From Paracoccaceae bacterium (GTDB lineage Bacteria; Pseudomonadota; Alphaproteobacteria; Rhodobacterales; Rhodobacteraceae), in contig REBU01000064.1 of NCBI GenBank assembly GCA_007692585.1, positions 1 to 64,000 of the forward strand: DNA of 64,000 nt, written 5' to 3'. Of the stretch, positions 27,402-39,052 are shown one piece after another (the stretch's first letter is position 1; each line of letters starts with the position of its first letter). The translations under genes and the position numbers were made by a program. Under the pieces are notes generated by a model. The model had not been told where the DNA came from and did not search any database. It was given only the letters and a program-made list of their open reading frames with translations.

Positions 27402-28721
27402 TCACGCCACGCTCATCAGGATCGAAGGCTCGCGACGCGCCGGGCATTCAGGCCGCGCACAGGTCCGGCAACTTGCGCCGACGATCTGCGGCGGCCCGAT
27501 CTCTGCCGGGGACTGGGGTTCGGGAAGGATCAGCATGGTCGATTGAAGCGTGACCGGCGCGTCAAAGGTGACTGGACCGCGCGTCGCCGCAAAGGCGTAG
27601 GTCAAGAAGCGCCGTCCCAGCCGACCAGGCGTCACCAACGGCACGCGCATCGGCATCGAGGGGCGCTGCATTGCCTGATAGAGCGGCCAGAGCGGACAAG
27701 CCCCGCCAAACCGCGGCAAGGCAAAGCCATCAATGGCGCGGCGGAACATCAGCGTGCCCGAACTGTCGCAGATCACCAGCCCCGGCGGGTCCAGTGACAG
27801 GGTCTCCATCGCATAAGCGGGCAAGAGCGCAGTTCGTCGCAGCACCTGATCGAATGACACACCAAATTCCAGCGCAAGCCTGTCAGGCGCGAAGCCGCCG
27901 ACGGAGACAGCCTGCATGAAGGCATCAAGCGGCAATGCCACACTGTCGCGGCGGAACTGATGCAGCCAGTGAACCGCCAGCTGGCGCGAGGCTTCTGACG
28001 ATAACTCAACCTGACGCGCAACCAGCATCTCGGGCGAAACCGCGCCACTTTCCAGCTCCGGCAGATAAAATCCCCGCGCGGCGAGCCAGGCCTCAACCTC
28101 TTCCTGCGGGGCCGCCAGACCGGCCTCATCGGTCTTGCCTGCATCGAGGTAATTGACCAGCGCCACGGCCCCTTCGGCCAGCCGCGCGCTGTCTTGGAGG
28201 ATGTTGTGGTGGAACCGCGCCTGCCAGTCAGGCTCGATCTCGCGTGCGTCATTGAGGATCGTGGCCGTGGACTGCACCGAAGTTACCGCCGAGATAATCT
28301 CGTGCAACGCCTCGCCCATATAGGGGTCGTGGGTCATGCGATCATTGAGCTGATCGACGATCCGCTCCAGCCGTTCGACCCGGCCCTGCGTATCCGCCAG
28401 CACCTTGGCCCAGCCAGGATAGCGACCGGTGAATTCGTCGATCCGCTCAAGCTCCGACAGATCTGCGCCCGAGCGCAGGGCGGCCGCCCGCGCAGCCTCG
28501 ATCAGGCGGCCATCATCATCCTCGCTGAGCGCATCAGTGGAAATGCCCAGCGCTTGCGCCAACGCGGCCAGCAACTCCGACCCGACCTTGCGGCGGTTAT
28601 GCTCGATCAGGTTGAGGTAAGAGGCCGAGACACCGACCTCGCGCGCCAGTTCGGCCTGCCTGAGCCCGCGCAGGTTACGCCGGGCGCGGATACGGGTTCC
28701 CGTCAGAGCAGAACGCGGCAT
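27402..28721 (-). CDS. XRE-family regulator of the short-chain fatty acyl-CoA regulator (ScfR) type
   Basis: N-terminal HTH 'LRQAELAREVGVSASYLNLIEHNRRKVG' and long C-terminal DUF2083-like region ending 'GASCRTCARPECPARREPSIL'. Confidence 0.82.
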   Translation of the reverse strand: MPRSALTGTRIRARRNLRGLRQAELAREVGVSASYLNLIEHNRRKVGSELLAALAQALGISTDALSEDDDGRLIEAARAAALRSGADLSELERIDEFTGRYPGWAKVLADTQGRVERLERIVDQLNDRMTHDPYMGEALHEIISAVTSVQSTATILNDAREIEPDWQARFHHNILQDSARLAEGAVALVNYLDAGKTDEAGLAAPQEEVEAWLAARGFYLPELESGAVSPEMLVARQVELSSEASRQLAVHWLHQFRRDSVALPLDAFMQAVSVGGFAPDRLALEFGVSFDQVLRRTALLPAYAMETLSLDPPGLVICDSSGTLMFRRAIDGFALPRFGGACPLWPLYQAMQRPSMPMRVPLVTPGRLGRRFLTYAFAATRGPVTFDAPVTLQSTMLILPEPQSPAEIGPPQIVGASCRTCARPECPARREPSILMSVA

Positions 28722-28745
28722 GGTGTCAATCCTTTGCGCCCGAAT

Positions 28746-28763
28746 TTTACAGGAGTTTACAAA
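28746..28763. promoter_or_regulatory. Candidate ScfR operator: TTTACAGG-AG-TTTACAAA
   Basis: Two TTTACA direct repeats 10 bp apart in the divergent intergenic region; resembles ScfR TTTGCAAA-type half sites with mismatches. Confidence 0.3.
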
Positions 28764-28913
28764 TCAGGAAAGCCCGTTTTCAACACTTTGCGGGGGAAGG
28801 CGCAGGGATGCAAATCGCGGGTTCACAGTAGCGCTTCGGTCCAGTATAAGGCAGCGCCAATGCGCCGGTGCAACGCCGCCCACCACGATCAGCTCCGATA
28901 TTCGAGGAACGAG

Positions 28914-29405
28914 ATGACGCAAAGCCGCAACGATGCCGATGTCGCCTTTATCAAGGCACTCGCCGAACTTCTCAATGAGAATGACCTGTCCGAGCTCAGC
29001 GTCAAACGGGATTATGGCGAGAATGACAGCCTCAATGTCAAAGTGTCCAAGCTCAGCGCGCAACCGGTGTTTCAGCAGGTGGCGGCCGCGCCCGCACCGC
29101 AGGTACCGACCAGCGCCACAGCGGCAAGCAGCGCCGCTGCGCCCGCGCTGCCCGCCGATCCCGCACAGCATCCGGGCGCGGTGACTTCGCCCATGGTTGG
29201 CACGGCCTACATGGCCGCCGAACCGGGCGCTGCGAATTTCGTCAGTGTCGGTGCGCAAGTGGCCGAGGGCGACACGCTGATGATCATCGAGGCGATGAAG
29301 ACCATGAACCACATCCCTGCCCCGCGTGCGGGCACAGTGAAACGCATTCTGATTTCCGATGGCAGCCCCGTCGAATATGGCGCGCCGCTGATGATCATCG
29401 AATAA
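28914..29405 (+). CDS. accB: Acetyl-CoA carboxylase biotin carboxyl carrier protein
   Basis: Biotinylation motif '[19 protein letters not shown]'. Confidence 0.95.
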   Translation: MTQSRNDADVAFIKALAELLNENDLSELSVKRDYGENDSLNVKVSKLSAQPVFQQVAAAPAPQVPTSATAASSAAAPALPADPAQHPGAVTSPMVGTAYMAAEPGAANFVSVGAQVAEGDTLMIIEAMKTMNHIPAPRAGTVKRILISDGSPVEYGAPLMIIE

Positions 29406-29415
29406 GGCACAGGAC

Positions 29416-30762
29416 ATGTTCAAGAAAATCCTGATAGCCAATCGCGGAGAAATCGCGCTGCGCGTCATCCGCGCCTGTCGCGAGATGGGCATTGCCTCGG
29501 TCGCCGTCCATTCGACCGCCGATTCCGACGCGATGCATGTGCGCATGGCCGATGAGGCGATCTGCATCGGGCCTGCGTCCTCCAGCCAGAGCTATCTGCA
29601 CGTTCCTGCGATCATCTCCGCCTGCGAGATCTCGGGCGCTGAAGCCATCCATCCGGGCTATGGGTTCCTGTCCGAAAACGCTGCTTTCGTGCAGGTTGTC
29701 GAGGATCATGGCATCACCTTTATCGGGCCGTCTGCCGAACATATCCGCCTGATGGGCGACAAGATCACCGCCAAGGACACGATGAAAGCGCTGGGGGTGC
29801 CTTGCGTGCCCGGCTCTGACGGAGGCGTACCGAATTACGAGACCGCGAAGGATGTGGCCGCAGAGATTGGCTATCCGGTCATCATCAAGGCCACCGCAGG
29901 CGGCGGCGGGCGCGGCATGAAGCTTGCGCGCAGCGCCGATGAGCTGGAAACCGCATTTCGCACAGCGCGCGCCGAGGGCAAAGCCGCCTTTGGCAATGAT
30001 GAGGTCTATCTCGAGAAATATCTCGGCCAGCCACGCCATATCGAGATTCAGGTTTTCGGCGATGGCAATGGCCGCGCCGTGCATCTGGGCGAGCGCGACT
30101 GTTCGCTGCAGCGGCGTCACCAGAAGGTGCTCGAAGAAGCGCCCGGCCCCGCGATTGATGCGGCCACGCGCGCGCGGATCGGCCAGACCTGCGCCGAAGC
30201 GGTGGCGCGCATTGGGTATCGCGGCGCAGGCACGATCGAATTTCTCTATGAAAACGGCGAGTTCTTTTTCATCGAGATGAACACACGCCTGCAAGTCGAA
30301 CATCCGGTGACCGAGGCGATTTTCGGCGTTGATCTGGTGCGCGAGCAGATCCGCGTCGCGGCCGGGCTGCCGCTGTCTTTCACGCAAGACGATCTGCACC
30401 TGAATGGTCATGCCATCGAAGTGCGCATCAATGCCGAGCGCCTGCCGAATTTCACCCCCTGCCCCGGCACTGTCGCCACCTATCATGCGCCGGGGGGGCT
30501 TGGGGTGCGCATGGATAGCGCGCTCTATTCCGGCTACACGATCCCGCCCTATTACGACAGCCTGATCGCGAAGCTGATCGTGCATGGCCGCGACCGCCCC
30601 GAGGCACTTGCGCGCCTGAACCGCGCGCTGGGGGAGTTGATCATCGACGGGGTGGACAGCTCTGTTCCACTGTTCCACGCGCTGCTGAACGAACCGGATG
30701 TGTTGACCGGGGATTACGATATCCACTGGCTGGAGAAGTTCCTGGCCCAGGACATCGCGTGA
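29416..30762 (+). CDS. accC: Acetyl-CoA carboxylase biotin carboxylase subunit
   Basis: '[26 protein letters not shown]', '[14 protein letters not shown]', '[17 protein letters not shown]'. Confidence 0.97.
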   Translation: MFKKILIANRGEIALRVIRACREMGIASVAVHSTADSDAMHVRMADEAICIGPASSSQSYLHVPAIISACEISGAEAIHPGYGFLSENAAFVQVVEDHGITFIGPSAEHIRLMGDKITAKDTMKALGVPCVPGSDGGVPNYETAKDVAAEIGYPVIIKATAGGGGRGMKLARSADELETAFRTARAEGKAAFGNDEVYLEKYLGQPRHIEIQVFGDGNGRAVHLGERDCSLQRRHQKVLEEAPGPAIDAATRARIGQTCAEAVARIGYRGAGTIEFLYENGEFFFIEMNTRLQVEHPVTEAIFGVDLVREQIRVAAGLPLSFTQDDLHLNGHAIEVRINAERLPNFTPCPGTVATYHAPGGLGVRMDSALYSGYTIPPYYDSLIAKLIVHGRDRPEALARLNRALGELIIDGVDSSVPLFHALLNEPDVLTGDYDIHWLEKFLAQDIA

Positions 30763-30806
30763 CCTGGACCGTTCGCTTTGCTGACCAGTTTATGACGACA
30801 TTTCAG

Positions 30807-30835
30807 GGCAGATCGGGATAACCACCTGATCTGCC
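30807..30835. terminator. Stem-loop GGCAGATC...GATCTGCC between accC and uvrA 3' ends
   Basis: 8-bp perfect stem, 13-nt loop, between convergent genes. Confidence 0.5.
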
Positions 30836-30841
30836 GCTCCC

Positions 30842-33694
30842 TTATTCTGCAGCAACCCGCCGCGGTTTCAGCAGCGGTCCAAGATAGCGCCCGGTATGAC
30901 TGGCCTCGTCGGCTGCAACCTGCTCTGGGGTACCAACCGCGACCACCTGACCGCCGCCATCGCCGCCTTCCGGCCCGATATCAATGATCCAGTCAGCGGT
31001 TTTCACCACATCGAGATTGTGCTCGATCACGACAACCGTATTGCCTTGATCGACCAATTCATGCAGCACTTCCAAGAGCTTGCGCACATCTTCGAAATGT
31101 AGCCCGGTGGTGGGCTCATCGAGGATGTACAAGGTCCGCCCGGTCGAGCGGCGTGCAAGTTCCTTGGACAGCTTCACCCGCTGCGCCTCGCCCCCCGAAA
31201 GCGTCGTGGCCTGCTGACCGACCTTGATATAGCCCAGACCCACGCGCATCAGCGCGTCCATCTTTTCGCGGATTGATGGCACCGCCTCAAAGAATTTCTG
31301 CGCCTCCTCGACAGTCATATCCAGCACATCGGCAATTGATTTACCCTTGAACAAAACCTCCAGCGTCTCGCGGTTGTAGCGCTTGCCCTTGCAGGTCTCG
31401 CAGGTGACATAGACATCGGGCAGGAAATTCATCTCGATTTTCAGCACGCCATCGCCCTGACAGGCCTCGCAGCGCCCGCCCTTGACGTTGAAGCTGAACC
31501 GCCCCGGCTTGTAGCCGCGCGCCTTTGATTCCGGCAGACCGGCGAACCAGTCGCGGATCGGCCCGAACGCGCCCGTGTAGGTCGCCGGGTTCGAGCGCGG
31601 CGTGCGCCCAATGGGCCGCTGGTCGATATCGATCACCTTGTCCAGATGCTCCAGCCCCTTGATCGTCTCGCAAGGCGCGGGCGTTTGGCGCGCGCCATTG
31701 AGACGCATCGAGGCCGTCTTGAACAGCGTCTCGATGGTCAGCGTGGATTTACCACCGCCCGAAACGCCTGTGACGCAGACAAACTTGCCCAATGGAAACT
31801 CTGCCGTCACATCGCGCAGGTTGTTGCCACTGGCCTTGACCACCGTCAGCTTCTTGCCATTGCCCTTGCGCCGGGTCTTGGGAACCGAGATCTCGCGCGT
31901 ACCAGTCAGATATTGCCCCGTCACGCTGGCCGGGTCGGCCATGATTTCCGCCGGCGTCCCCTGCGCCACAACACGCCCGCCATGCACGCCCGCACCGGGG
32001 CCGATATCGAGCACGAAATCCGCCGTGCGGATCGCTTCCTCGTCATGCTCGACCACGATCACCGTATTGCCCTGATCGCGCAGATTGCGCAGCGTGATCA
32101 AGAGCCGGTCATTGTCGCGCTGGTGCAAGCCGATGCTCGGCTCATCCAGCACATAGAGCACGCCTGTCAGCCCGCTGCCGATCTGGCTCGCCAGCCGGAT
32201 GCGCTGGCTCTCGCCGCCTGACAGCGTGCCCGCATGCCGCCCGAGCGTCAGGTAATCGAGGCCGACATTGACCAAAAACCCCAGCCGCTCGCGGATTTCC
32301 TTGAGGATCGCGCGGGCGATTTCGTTCTTCTGTTTGCTCAACACCTCGGGCACGCTCTCAACCCAGGCCAGTGCCTCGCGGATCGCCATTTCGGTGACCT
32401 GCCCGATATGCAAGCCCCCGATCTTCACCGCCAACGCCTCGGGCTTCAGCCGGTGACCTTCGCAAACACCACAGGCACGTTGGTTCTGATATTGCTCGAA
32501 ATCCTCGCGCACCCAGGCGCTGTCGGTTTCGCGGTAGCGCCGCTCCATGTTCGGAATCACGCCCTCGAAGGCACGAGTCACATTGTAGATGCGACCACCT
32601 TCATCATAGCGGAACGGCAGTTCTTCGTCATTCGAGCCATAGAGGAACACCTGTTTCACATGCGCAGGCAGATCTTTCCATGGCGTCTTGGCGTCGAATT
32701 CGTAATGCTTCGCAAGGGATTGAATGGTCTGCAGGAAATAGGGCGACTTGCCCTTGCGCCAGGGCGCGATCGCCCCATCGGCCAGCTTCAGCGCGTGATC
32801 CGGCACGACCAGTCGCTCATCGAAGAACAATTCCACCCCGAGCCCGTCACAGGCCGGACAGGCCCCGGAAGGCGCGTTGAAGGAAAACAGCCGCGGCTCG
32901 ATCTCGGAAATGGTGAAGCCGCTGACCGGGCAGGCGAATTTCTCGCTGAACGTGATCCGCTCACCGTCCTCGGCGGCGAGTTCCAGCACGGCAATCCCGT
33001 CCGCCAGATCCAGTGCCGTGCGCAGACTGTCCGCCAGCCGCGTCTCGATCCCTTCACGCACCACCAGACGGTCGACGACCACATCAATGTCATGGCGGAA
33101 TTTCTTGTCCAGCGTGGGCGGCTCGTCCAGCTCGTAAAACTGCCCGTCGACCTTGACCCGCTGGAACCCTTGCTTGCGCAGCTCCAGAAACTCCTTGCGA
33201 TACTCGCCCTTGCGGTCGCGGACGATGGGCGCGAGCAGATAGGCGCGCGTGCCTTCCTCCAGGGCCATGATCCGGTCGACCATGTCCTGCACTTGCTGCG
33301 CCTCGATAGGCTGGCCGGTTGCCGGGCTATAGGGCGTGCCCGCGCGCGCGAACAACAGGCGCATATAGTCATATATCTCGGTCACCGTGCCGACGGTTGA
33401 GCGCGGATTCTTGCTGGTCGTCTTCTGCTCAATGCTGATCGCCGGCGACAGGCCCGAGATATGGTCCATGTCAGGCTTCTGCATCATGTCGAGGAATTGG
33501 CGCGCATAGGCCGACAGCGATTCGACATAGCGGCGCTGGCCCTCGGCATAGATCGTGTCAAAGGCGAGGCTGGACTTGCCCGATCCGGACAACCCCGTGA
33601 TGACCACCAGCTTGTCGCGGGGCAGATCGACGTCGATATTCTTCAGATTATGCTCGCGCGCACCGCGCACCTCGATGAATTTCTGCTCAGCCAT
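30842..33694 (-). CDS. uvrA: Excinuclease ABC subunit A
   Basis: '[39 protein letters not shown]', '[13 protein letters not shown]', zinc motifs [18 protein letters not shown]. Confidence 0.98.
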   Translation of the reverse strand: MAEQKFIEVRGAREHNLKNIDVDLPRDKLVVITGLSGSGKSSLAFDTIYAEGQRRYVESLSAYARQFLDMMQKPDMDHISGLSPAISIEQKTTSKNPRSTVGTVTEIYDYMRLLFARAGTPYSPATGQPIEAQQVQDMVDRIMALEEGTRAYLLAPIVRDRKGEYRKEFLELRKQGFQRVKVDGQFYELDEPPTLDKKFRHDIDVVVDRLVVREGIETRLADSLRTALDLADGIAVLELAAEDGERITFSEKFACPVSGFTISEIEPRLFSFNAPSGACPACDGLGVELFFDERLVVPDHALKLADGAIAPWRKGKSPYFLQTIQSLAKHYEFDAKTPWKDLPAHVKQVFLYGSNDEELPFRYDEGGRIYNVTRAFEGVIPNMERRYRETDSAWVREDFEQYQNQRACGVCEGHRLKPEALAVKIGGLHIGQVTEMAIREALAWVESVPEVLSKQKNEIARAILKEIRERLGFLVNVGLDYLTLGRHAGTLSGGESQRIRLASQIGSGLTGVLYVLDEPSIGLHQRDNDRLLITLRNLRDQGNTVIVVEHDEEAIRTADFVLDIGPGAGVHGGRVVAQGTPAEIMADPASVTGQYLTGTREISVPKTRRKGNGKKLTVVKASGNNLRDVTAEFPLGKFVCVTGVSGGGKSTLTIETLFKTASMRLNGARQTPAPCETIKGLEHLDKVIDIDQRPIGRTPRSNPATYTGAFGPIRDWFAGLPESKARGYKPGRFSFNVKGGRCEACQGDGVLKIEMNFLPDVYVTCETCKGKRYNRETLEVLFKGKSIADVLDMTVEEAQKFFEAVPSIREKMDALMRVGLGYIKVGQQATTLSGGEAQRVKLSKELARRSTGRTLYILDEPTTGLHFEDVRKLLEVLHELVDQGNTVVVIEHNLDVVKTADWIIDIGPEGGDGGGQVVAVGTPEQVAADEASHTGRYLGPLLKPRRVAAE

Positions 33695-33908
33695 CCGGCC
33701 CCCCGATCACGCATCTGCGTCCAAGCCTGCAAGATAGAGAGGATGCGCCGAGTCTCCAACCGAAATATGTGAACAAAACAAAAACACGCATGGTTTTTCA
33801 GCTTTTCCGGACACGCGACGCCCAAAACATTCACTTATCGCAATTTGTTGCTTGATTACAGCACCAACAGGCCGCATCCTGTGTCAAACCAATCCAAGGA
33901 CCGCCCCG

Positions 33909-34271
33909 ATGTTCGCCTTCCTCAAACCCAAGCCAAGTGCCCCCCGCATCACTGCTCAAGAAGCGATCACGCAGGCAAAAGCGGGCAGTCTGACCCTGAT
34001 CGACGTGCGCGAAGCTGATGAGCTGCGCCAGACCGGCAAGGCCAAAGGCGCGCTGCATATTCCCCTGTCGCAGATTGCCGCACAGACCGACCCGAAAAAC
34101 GGCCATTTCAATCGCAAACTGTCGCCTGGCAAACCAGTCGCTCTGTATTGTGCGTCTGGTATGCGCTCGGGCCGGGCGGCACGCACCATGGCTGCGCATG
34201 GCTTCACGCAGGTCTACAATCTCGGCACGCTGCAAGACTGGACCGCATCGGGCGGCGCAATCGTGCGCTGA
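33909..34271 (+). CDS. Rhodanese-like domain protein
   Basis: 'LIDVREADELRQTGKAKGALHIPLSQI', 'VALYCASGMRSGRAARTMAAHGFTQVYNLG'. Confidence 0.9.
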   Translation: MFAFLKPKPSAPRITAQEAITQAKAGSLTLIDVREADELRQTGKAKGALHIPLSQIAAQTDPKNGHFNRKLSPGKPVALYCASGMRSGRAARTMAAHGFTQVYNLGTLQDWTASGGAIVR

Positions 34272-34286
34272 CAAGCGCACGCAACC

Positions 34287-34325
34287 GCACGGCCCCGCAA
34301 CGCAGTGGAGGGGCCGTGCTTATCT
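34287..34325 (+). terminator. Intrinsic-type terminator downstream of rhodanese gene
   Basis: 10-bp perfect stem GCACGGCCCC/GGGGCCGTGC followed by TTATCTCTT. Confidence 0.65.
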
Positions 34326-34358
34326 CTTGCGGCCGCAAGGCCGCGCCATCAGATCACG

Positions 34359-35753
34359 TCAGAAATGGATCGCGCGCCCATAAGCATCAAGCACGGATTC
34401 GTGCATCATCTCGCTTAGGGTCGGATGCGGGAAGACCGTGTTCATCAGGTCTTCCTCGGTCGTCTCCAGCTGACGCCCGATCACATAGCCCTGAATCAAC
34501 TCGGTCACTTCCGCGCCGATCATATGCGCGCCCAGCAACTCGCCAGTCTTGGCGTCGAAGATCGTCTTGATCATCCCTTCCGGCTCGCCCAGCGCAATCG
34601 CCTTGCCATTGCCGATGAAAGGAAAGCGTCCGACCTTGATCTCATGGCCCGCCTCTTTCGCCTTCGCTTCGGTCAGCCCAACGCTGGCCACTTGCGGCTG
34701 GCAATAGGTGCAACCTGCGATGCTCGCCGGGTCCACCGCATGCGGATGCCCGCCCGCGATCAGTTCCGCAACCATCACGCCCTCATGGCTGGCCTTATGG
34801 GCCAGCCATGGCCCATTGGTCGCATCGCCAATGACATACAGCCCCTCGACGCCGGTGCGACAATACGCATCAGTGACCACGAAGGAGCGGTCGATCTTCA
34901 CGCCCAGCTCTTCAAGCCCTAGCCCTTCGGTGTTCGCCACAATGCCCACAGCCGAGATCACTGTGTCGAATTCCATCGTCTCGGTCTTGCCACCGCGCTC
35001 GATATGCGCGGTCACCTTGGGGCTCGCACGGTCAAGTTTCTTGACCATTGCTTTCTCCAGGATCTTCATCCCCTGCTTCTCGAACGCCTTTCTCGCGAAG
35101 GCGCTGATCTCGGCATCTTCCACCGGCAGAATCCGGTCCTGCACTTCGACCACTGTGACATCCGCCCCCAGCGTGTTGAAGAAACTCGCAAATTCGATCC
35201 CGATCGCGCCGGAGCCGATGACCAGCAGCCGCTTGGGCATACGCTTAGCCTGCAGCGCATGGCGATAGGTCCAGACCAGATCGCCATCGGCTTCGAGCCC
35301 CGGCAATTCGCGCGCCCGTGCGCCCGTCGCCAGAATGATGTTGGGCGCGGTCAGATCTTCCGTGCCCTTGTCAGTCTTCACCGTGACCTTGCCCTTACCC
35401 GCGAGCGTCGCAGTCCCCATGACCACAGTGATCTTGTTCTTCTTCATCAGATGGCCGATGCCCCCGGACAACTGCCCCGCAACCTTGCGCGAGCGCTTGA
35501 CGACCGCTTCGAGGTCATAGCCGATCTTCTCCGCGCTCAGACCGAAATCCTTGGCGCGGTACATCAGATGGAACACTTCAGCCGAACGCAACATCGCCTT
35601 GGTCGGGATGCACCCCCAGTTCAGACAGATGCCCCCCAAGTTCTCGCGCTCGATGATCACGACGGACTTGCCAAGCTGCGCGGCCCGGATCGCAGCCACA
35701 TAGCCGCCGGGTCCGGCCCCGATAACGATCACATCGTAAGATTTTGCAGCCAT
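34359..35753 (-). CDS. lpdA: Dihydrolipoyl dehydrogenase
   Basis: 'VIVIGAGPGGYVAAIRAAQLG', 'GGICLNWGCIPTKAML', 'HPHPTLSEMMHE'-like C-terminus ('FPHPTLSEMMHESVLDA'). Confidence 0.96.
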   Translation of the reverse strand: MAAKSYDVIVIGAGPGGYVAAIRAAQLGKSVVIIERENLGGICLNWGCIPTKAMLRSAEVFHLMYRAKDFGLSAEKIGYDLEAVVKRSRKVAGQLSGGIGHLMKKNKITVVMGTATLAGKGKVTVKTDKGTEDLTAPNIILATGARARELPGLEADGDLVWTYRHALQAKRMPKRLLVIGSGAIGIEFASFFNTLGADVTVVEVQDRILPVEDAEISAFARKAFEKQGMKILEKAMVKKLDRASPKVTAHIERGGKTETMEFDTVISAVGIVANTEGLGLEELGVKIDRSFVVTDAYCRTGVEGLYVIGDATNGPWLAHKASHEGVMVAELIAGGHPHAVDPASIAGCTYCQPQVASVGLTEAKAKEAGHEIKVGRFPFIGNGKAIALGEPEGMIKTIFDAKTGELLGAHMIGAEVTELIQGYVIGRQLETTEEDLMNTVFPHPTLSEMMHESVLDAYGRAIHF

Positions 35754-35837
35754 GCGGCATTCCTCCCTGCGGCGCGCTTCGAAATTAGTTTGGCATTAAA
35801 CTATTTTCGGTTACCGTGCAACGCATAGGCGGAAAGC

Positions 35838-35862
35838 CCGCCATGCAAATCCCGCATGGCGG
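35838..35862. terminator. Stem-loop CCGCCATGC-AAATCCC-GCATGGCGG downstream of the DUF924 gene
   Basis: 9-bp perfect stem, 7-nt loop just past the stop of the minus-strand gene. Confidence 0.5.
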
Positions 35863-35871
35863 CGCAGTTGA

Positions 35872-36450
35872 TCAGGCAGCGGCCTGCAGCGCGTCGAGGG
35901 CCGATTTGTACCCCCCTTGCGCAAGAAACTTTTCTTCGCGGTCCGTCGTTTCGCGGCCAAGCGCTGCGTTGCGGTAGGGAAAGCGCCCGAATTCGCGGAT
36001 CACCGCGCGATGCGCCCGCGCATGGAGCAGGTTCGACGCCCCGGTTTCCGGCATGCGCAGCAAGAACATCCGCACCGCACGATCCTGATCCATCTGGCTT
36101 TCGGAATGCATCAGCGGCAGGTAGAAAAACTGCCGCTGGGGCTCGGGCGTCTTGCGATCGTAGCCCAAATGACACCCGCGTGCGGCGACCTGACGGGCCA
36201 GCGCGTCGGTCGCGAAAGAGCGCGCATCGCCGCGGAACATGTTGCGCGGGAACTGATCCGTCACGATGATGAAGGCCAGCGCGCCAGTGGCGCAGCCCGC
36301 CCAACGCTCCAGACGCCCATCGCGTGCCTTTTCCCAGAGCCCCTGAAACCTGTCGCGGATTTTCGCGTCAAGCGCTTCATCCATCGCATACCAGCCATCT
36401 GGCCCGACTTCATCAATCCAGAAAGAAATAACTTCGTCAACTGTCGACAT
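35872..36450 (-). CDS. DUF924 family protein
   Basis: 'VISFWIDEVGPDGWYAMDEALDAKIRDRF', 'ALAFIIVTDQFPRNMFRGDARSFATD', 'FFYLPLMHSESQMDQDRAV'. Confidence 0.88.
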   Translation of the reverse strand: MSTVDEVISFWIDEVGPDGWYAMDEALDAKIRDRFQGLWEKARDGRLERWAGCATGALAFIIVTDQFPRNMFRGDARSFATDALARQVAARGCHLGYDRKTPEPQRQFFYLPLMHSESQMDQDRAVRMFLLRMPETGASNLLHARAHRAVIREFGRFPYRNAALGRETTDREEKFLAQGGYKSALDALQAAA

Positions 36451-36561
36451 TATCCACCTATGTTTCGCCGCAGATAGAGCGTGGCAGCGAATCGGAATTT
36501 TCTCAAGTTTTTCCGGGTTTCACATACGGACGCAGGCGGTTTTTCGCACACTGGACCGATT

Positions 36562-37821
36562 TCAGGACACCCCGTCTTTCTGCTCCTCCATCTGCTCCGT
36601 CATCTCGGTCAGGACCGCTTCCACAGTTGCCGCGGATACGACAGGTGAAACGGGCGCATAGGGGCCGCTTTCGGACACCGAGGGCGCGGGACGCTGGGTC
36701 ATGCGGTAGAGCGCATAAATTGAAAGGAGTGCCGTCAGCGTGATGATGAACAGAAAATAGCCCGGTGGCCCGATCATGCTCATGATCCAGCCGATCGCCA
36801 GCGGGCCGACAATCGCACCCAAACCATTGACAAACAACAGCCCCCCAGACACAGCCGCCATCTGATCCGTGTCGACATAGTCATTCGTATAGGCCACCAG
36901 CAGCGAATAGAGCGGGTTCGAGATGCCCCCGATGATCAGCGCCACCCCCAGCAGCCAAAGGAAGCTCAGATCGATCAGCACCGCAAACGCACCAGCCGCT
37001 GTGCCGATCAGGGCGACGGCCACCAGCAGTTTGCGGCGGTCCATCTTGTCCGACAGCCAACCAATCGGATACTGGAAAACGAGGCCTCCGAAATAGATCG
37101 CCGCGGTGAAGACCGAGATCTCAAGGATGCTCAGCCCCGCTTCCGTGCCCCAGACCGCTGTCATCCCGAAAAGTGCCGAGAATACCCCGCCCATCAGGAA
37201 AATCCCGACCACCCCGAGCGGCGAGACATCGTAGAGTTCGCGCATCGACATGGAGCGCGTGGTGCCGAAGGTCGGCGCAGGGCTGATCGACAAGAGGATC
37301 GGCGCGAAGGCCAGCGACACCAGCACCGAGGGGATGATGAACAGCAAGAAGCCGGCCGGATCAGCGAAGTTGATCAGCGCCTGCGCCGCGATGATGCCCA
37401 GCATTTGCACGATCATGTAGAGCGACAGCGCCTGCCCGCGATTTTCGTTGCTCGCGGTGTTGTTCAGCCAGCTTTCCGCGGTGACATAGACACCCGAGAA
37501 CGCAAACCCGATCAGCACGCGCAGCACAGTCCATGCAATCCAGTCGGGGATGGCAGCATAGAGCACCAGCACCGCCGAAATCAGCGAGCCGAGCGCCGCG
37601 AAGACGCGCACATGGCCGACGCGGCGAATCATTTCCGGTGCCATGCGCGAGCCGATCAGGAAGCCCGCGAAATAGGCCGACATCACGATCGACATCTGGC
37701 CAGTCGAGAAGCCTTCGATCGCGCCGCGGATGCCCAGAAGCGTGCCCTGCACGCCGTTGCCCACCATCAGGAACAACATCCCAAGCAAAAGCGCCCATGA
37801 CGCGGTGAAGACCTTCAGCAT
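36562..37821 (-). CDS. MFS transporter
   Basis: 12-TM-like hydrophobic pattern; 'GSRMAPEMIRRVGHVRVFAALGSLISA', 'YPIGWLSDKMDRRKLL'. Confidence 0.88.
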   Translation of the reverse strand: MLKVFTASWALLLGMLFLMVGNGVQGTLLGIRGAIEGFSTGQMSIVMSAYFAGFLIGSRMAPEMIRRVGHVRVFAALGSLISAVLVLYAAIPDWIAWTVLRVLIGFAFSGVYVTAESWLNNTASNENRGQALSLYMIVQMLGIIAAQALINFADPAGFLLFIIPSVLVSLAFAPILLSISPAPTFGTTRSMSMRELYDVSPLGVVGIFLMGGVFSALFGMTAVWGTEAGLSILEISVFTAAIYFGGLVFQYPIGWLSDKMDRRKLLVAVALIGTAAGAFAVLIDLSFLWLLGVALIIGGISNPLYSLLVAYTNDYVDTDQMAAVSGGLLFVNGLGAIVGPLAIGWIMSMIGPPGYFLFIITLTALLSIYALYRMTQRPAPSVSESGPYAPVSPVVSAATVEAVLTEMTEQMEEQKDGVS

Positions 37822-37904
37822 TGCAATACCCTGAGTTGTGCGCGTCCACGATACCCGTGGACCCATTTAGGAACTATGACAAATGCGACCCGAAATCGTC
37901 GCAT

Positions 37905-38954
37905 TCATGGCAAAAGCAGCGATGCATCCCCGTAGGAAAAGAACCGATACCTGCGCGCGATCGCATGGGCATAGATTGCCATGATCCGCTCGCGCCCCAT
38001 CAGCGCTGAGACCAGCATCATCAGTGTCGATTTCGGCAGATGGAAATTTGTCATCAGCCCATCTGCAAGCTGAAACCGGAAGCCGGGCGTGATGAAGATA
38101 TCGGTCTTGCCCGACCATGCCGCGATCTGGCCCGGTCCGGTTGCCGCAGTCTCGATCAGCCGCAAGGCTGTCGTGCCGACCGGGATGATCCGCCCGCCAG
38201 CTGCGCGCGCGGCCATGATCAGTGCGGCGGCGTCTTCGCTCACCTGCCCCCATTCAGCATGCATCTTGTGGTCGCGCACGTCATCGACCTTGACCGGCAG
38301 GAACGTTCCCGCGCCGACATGCAGCGTCACTTCGGCAAATCCCACGCCACGCGCCTGCAGCGCCGCCATCAGCCCTGCATCGAAATGCAGCGAGGCCGTG
38401 GGCGCGGCCACAGCGCCGGGCTGCCGGGCGAATACGGTCTGATAATCTTCGCGATCCTGCGCATCAGCGGCGCGACGCCCGGCGATATAGGGCGGCAAAG
38501 GCATCTGACCGGCGCTGTCCAGCGCGGCGTCGAACGCATCCCCCGTCAGGTTGAAGCGTAGCACCACATCTTCTGCTCCGCGCGTGGTCACAGTGGCGCG
38601 CAGGCTGTCGGAAAAGACTATCTCCTCGCCTTCGGCCAGTTTCCGCAGCGGTTTGGCCAGCGCGCGCCAGCTGCCGTCGGGTTGCGGCTCGGTCAGGGTG
38701 ATCTCGACCTTCGCGCTGACCCGGCCTTGCGCCGTATCGCGTGCGCGCTGGCCCGTCAGCCGCGCCGGGATCACTTTGGTCGTATTGATCACAAGCAGGT
38801 CACCCGCGTGCAAAATCTCTGGCAGGTCCGAGACTTGGCGATCCGCGATGCCGTCGCCTTCGGCAAGAAGCAGCCGCGCCGCCGGACGTGGGCGCGCAGG
38901 CCGGGTAGCGATCAGCGCCTCGGGCAGGTCGAAATCGAACTCGGACAGTTTCAC
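37905..38954 (-). CDS. queA: S-adenosylmethionine:tRNA ribosyltransferase-isomerase
   Basis: '[29 protein letters not shown]', '[22 protein letters not shown]', '[31 protein letters not shown]'. Confidence 0.96.
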   Translation of the reverse strand: MKLSEFDFDLPEALIATRPARPRPAARLLLAEGDGIADRQVSDLPEILHAGDLLVINTTKVIPARLTGQRARDTAQGRVSAKVEITLTEPQPDGSWRALAKPLRKLAEGEEIVFSDSLRATVTTRGAEDVVLRFNLTGDAFDAALDSAGQMPLPPYIAGRRAADAQDREDYQTVFARQPGAVAAPTASLHFDAGLMAALQARGVGFAEVTLHVGAGTFLPVKVDDVRDHKMHAEWGQVSEDAAALIMAARAAGGRIIPVGTTALRLIETAATGPGQIAAWSGKTDIFITPGFRFQLADGLMTNFHLPKSTLMMLVSALMGRERIMAIYAHAIARRYRFFSYGDASLLLP

Positions 38955-39052
38955 AGGCGGCTCCCTTGCAGATATGCCGATGCTTCGGGCTTTAACTCGG
39001 GCCAGATGCCGCTACAACGGGGATCAACGCAATGGTGATAAGGAAACTCTGC

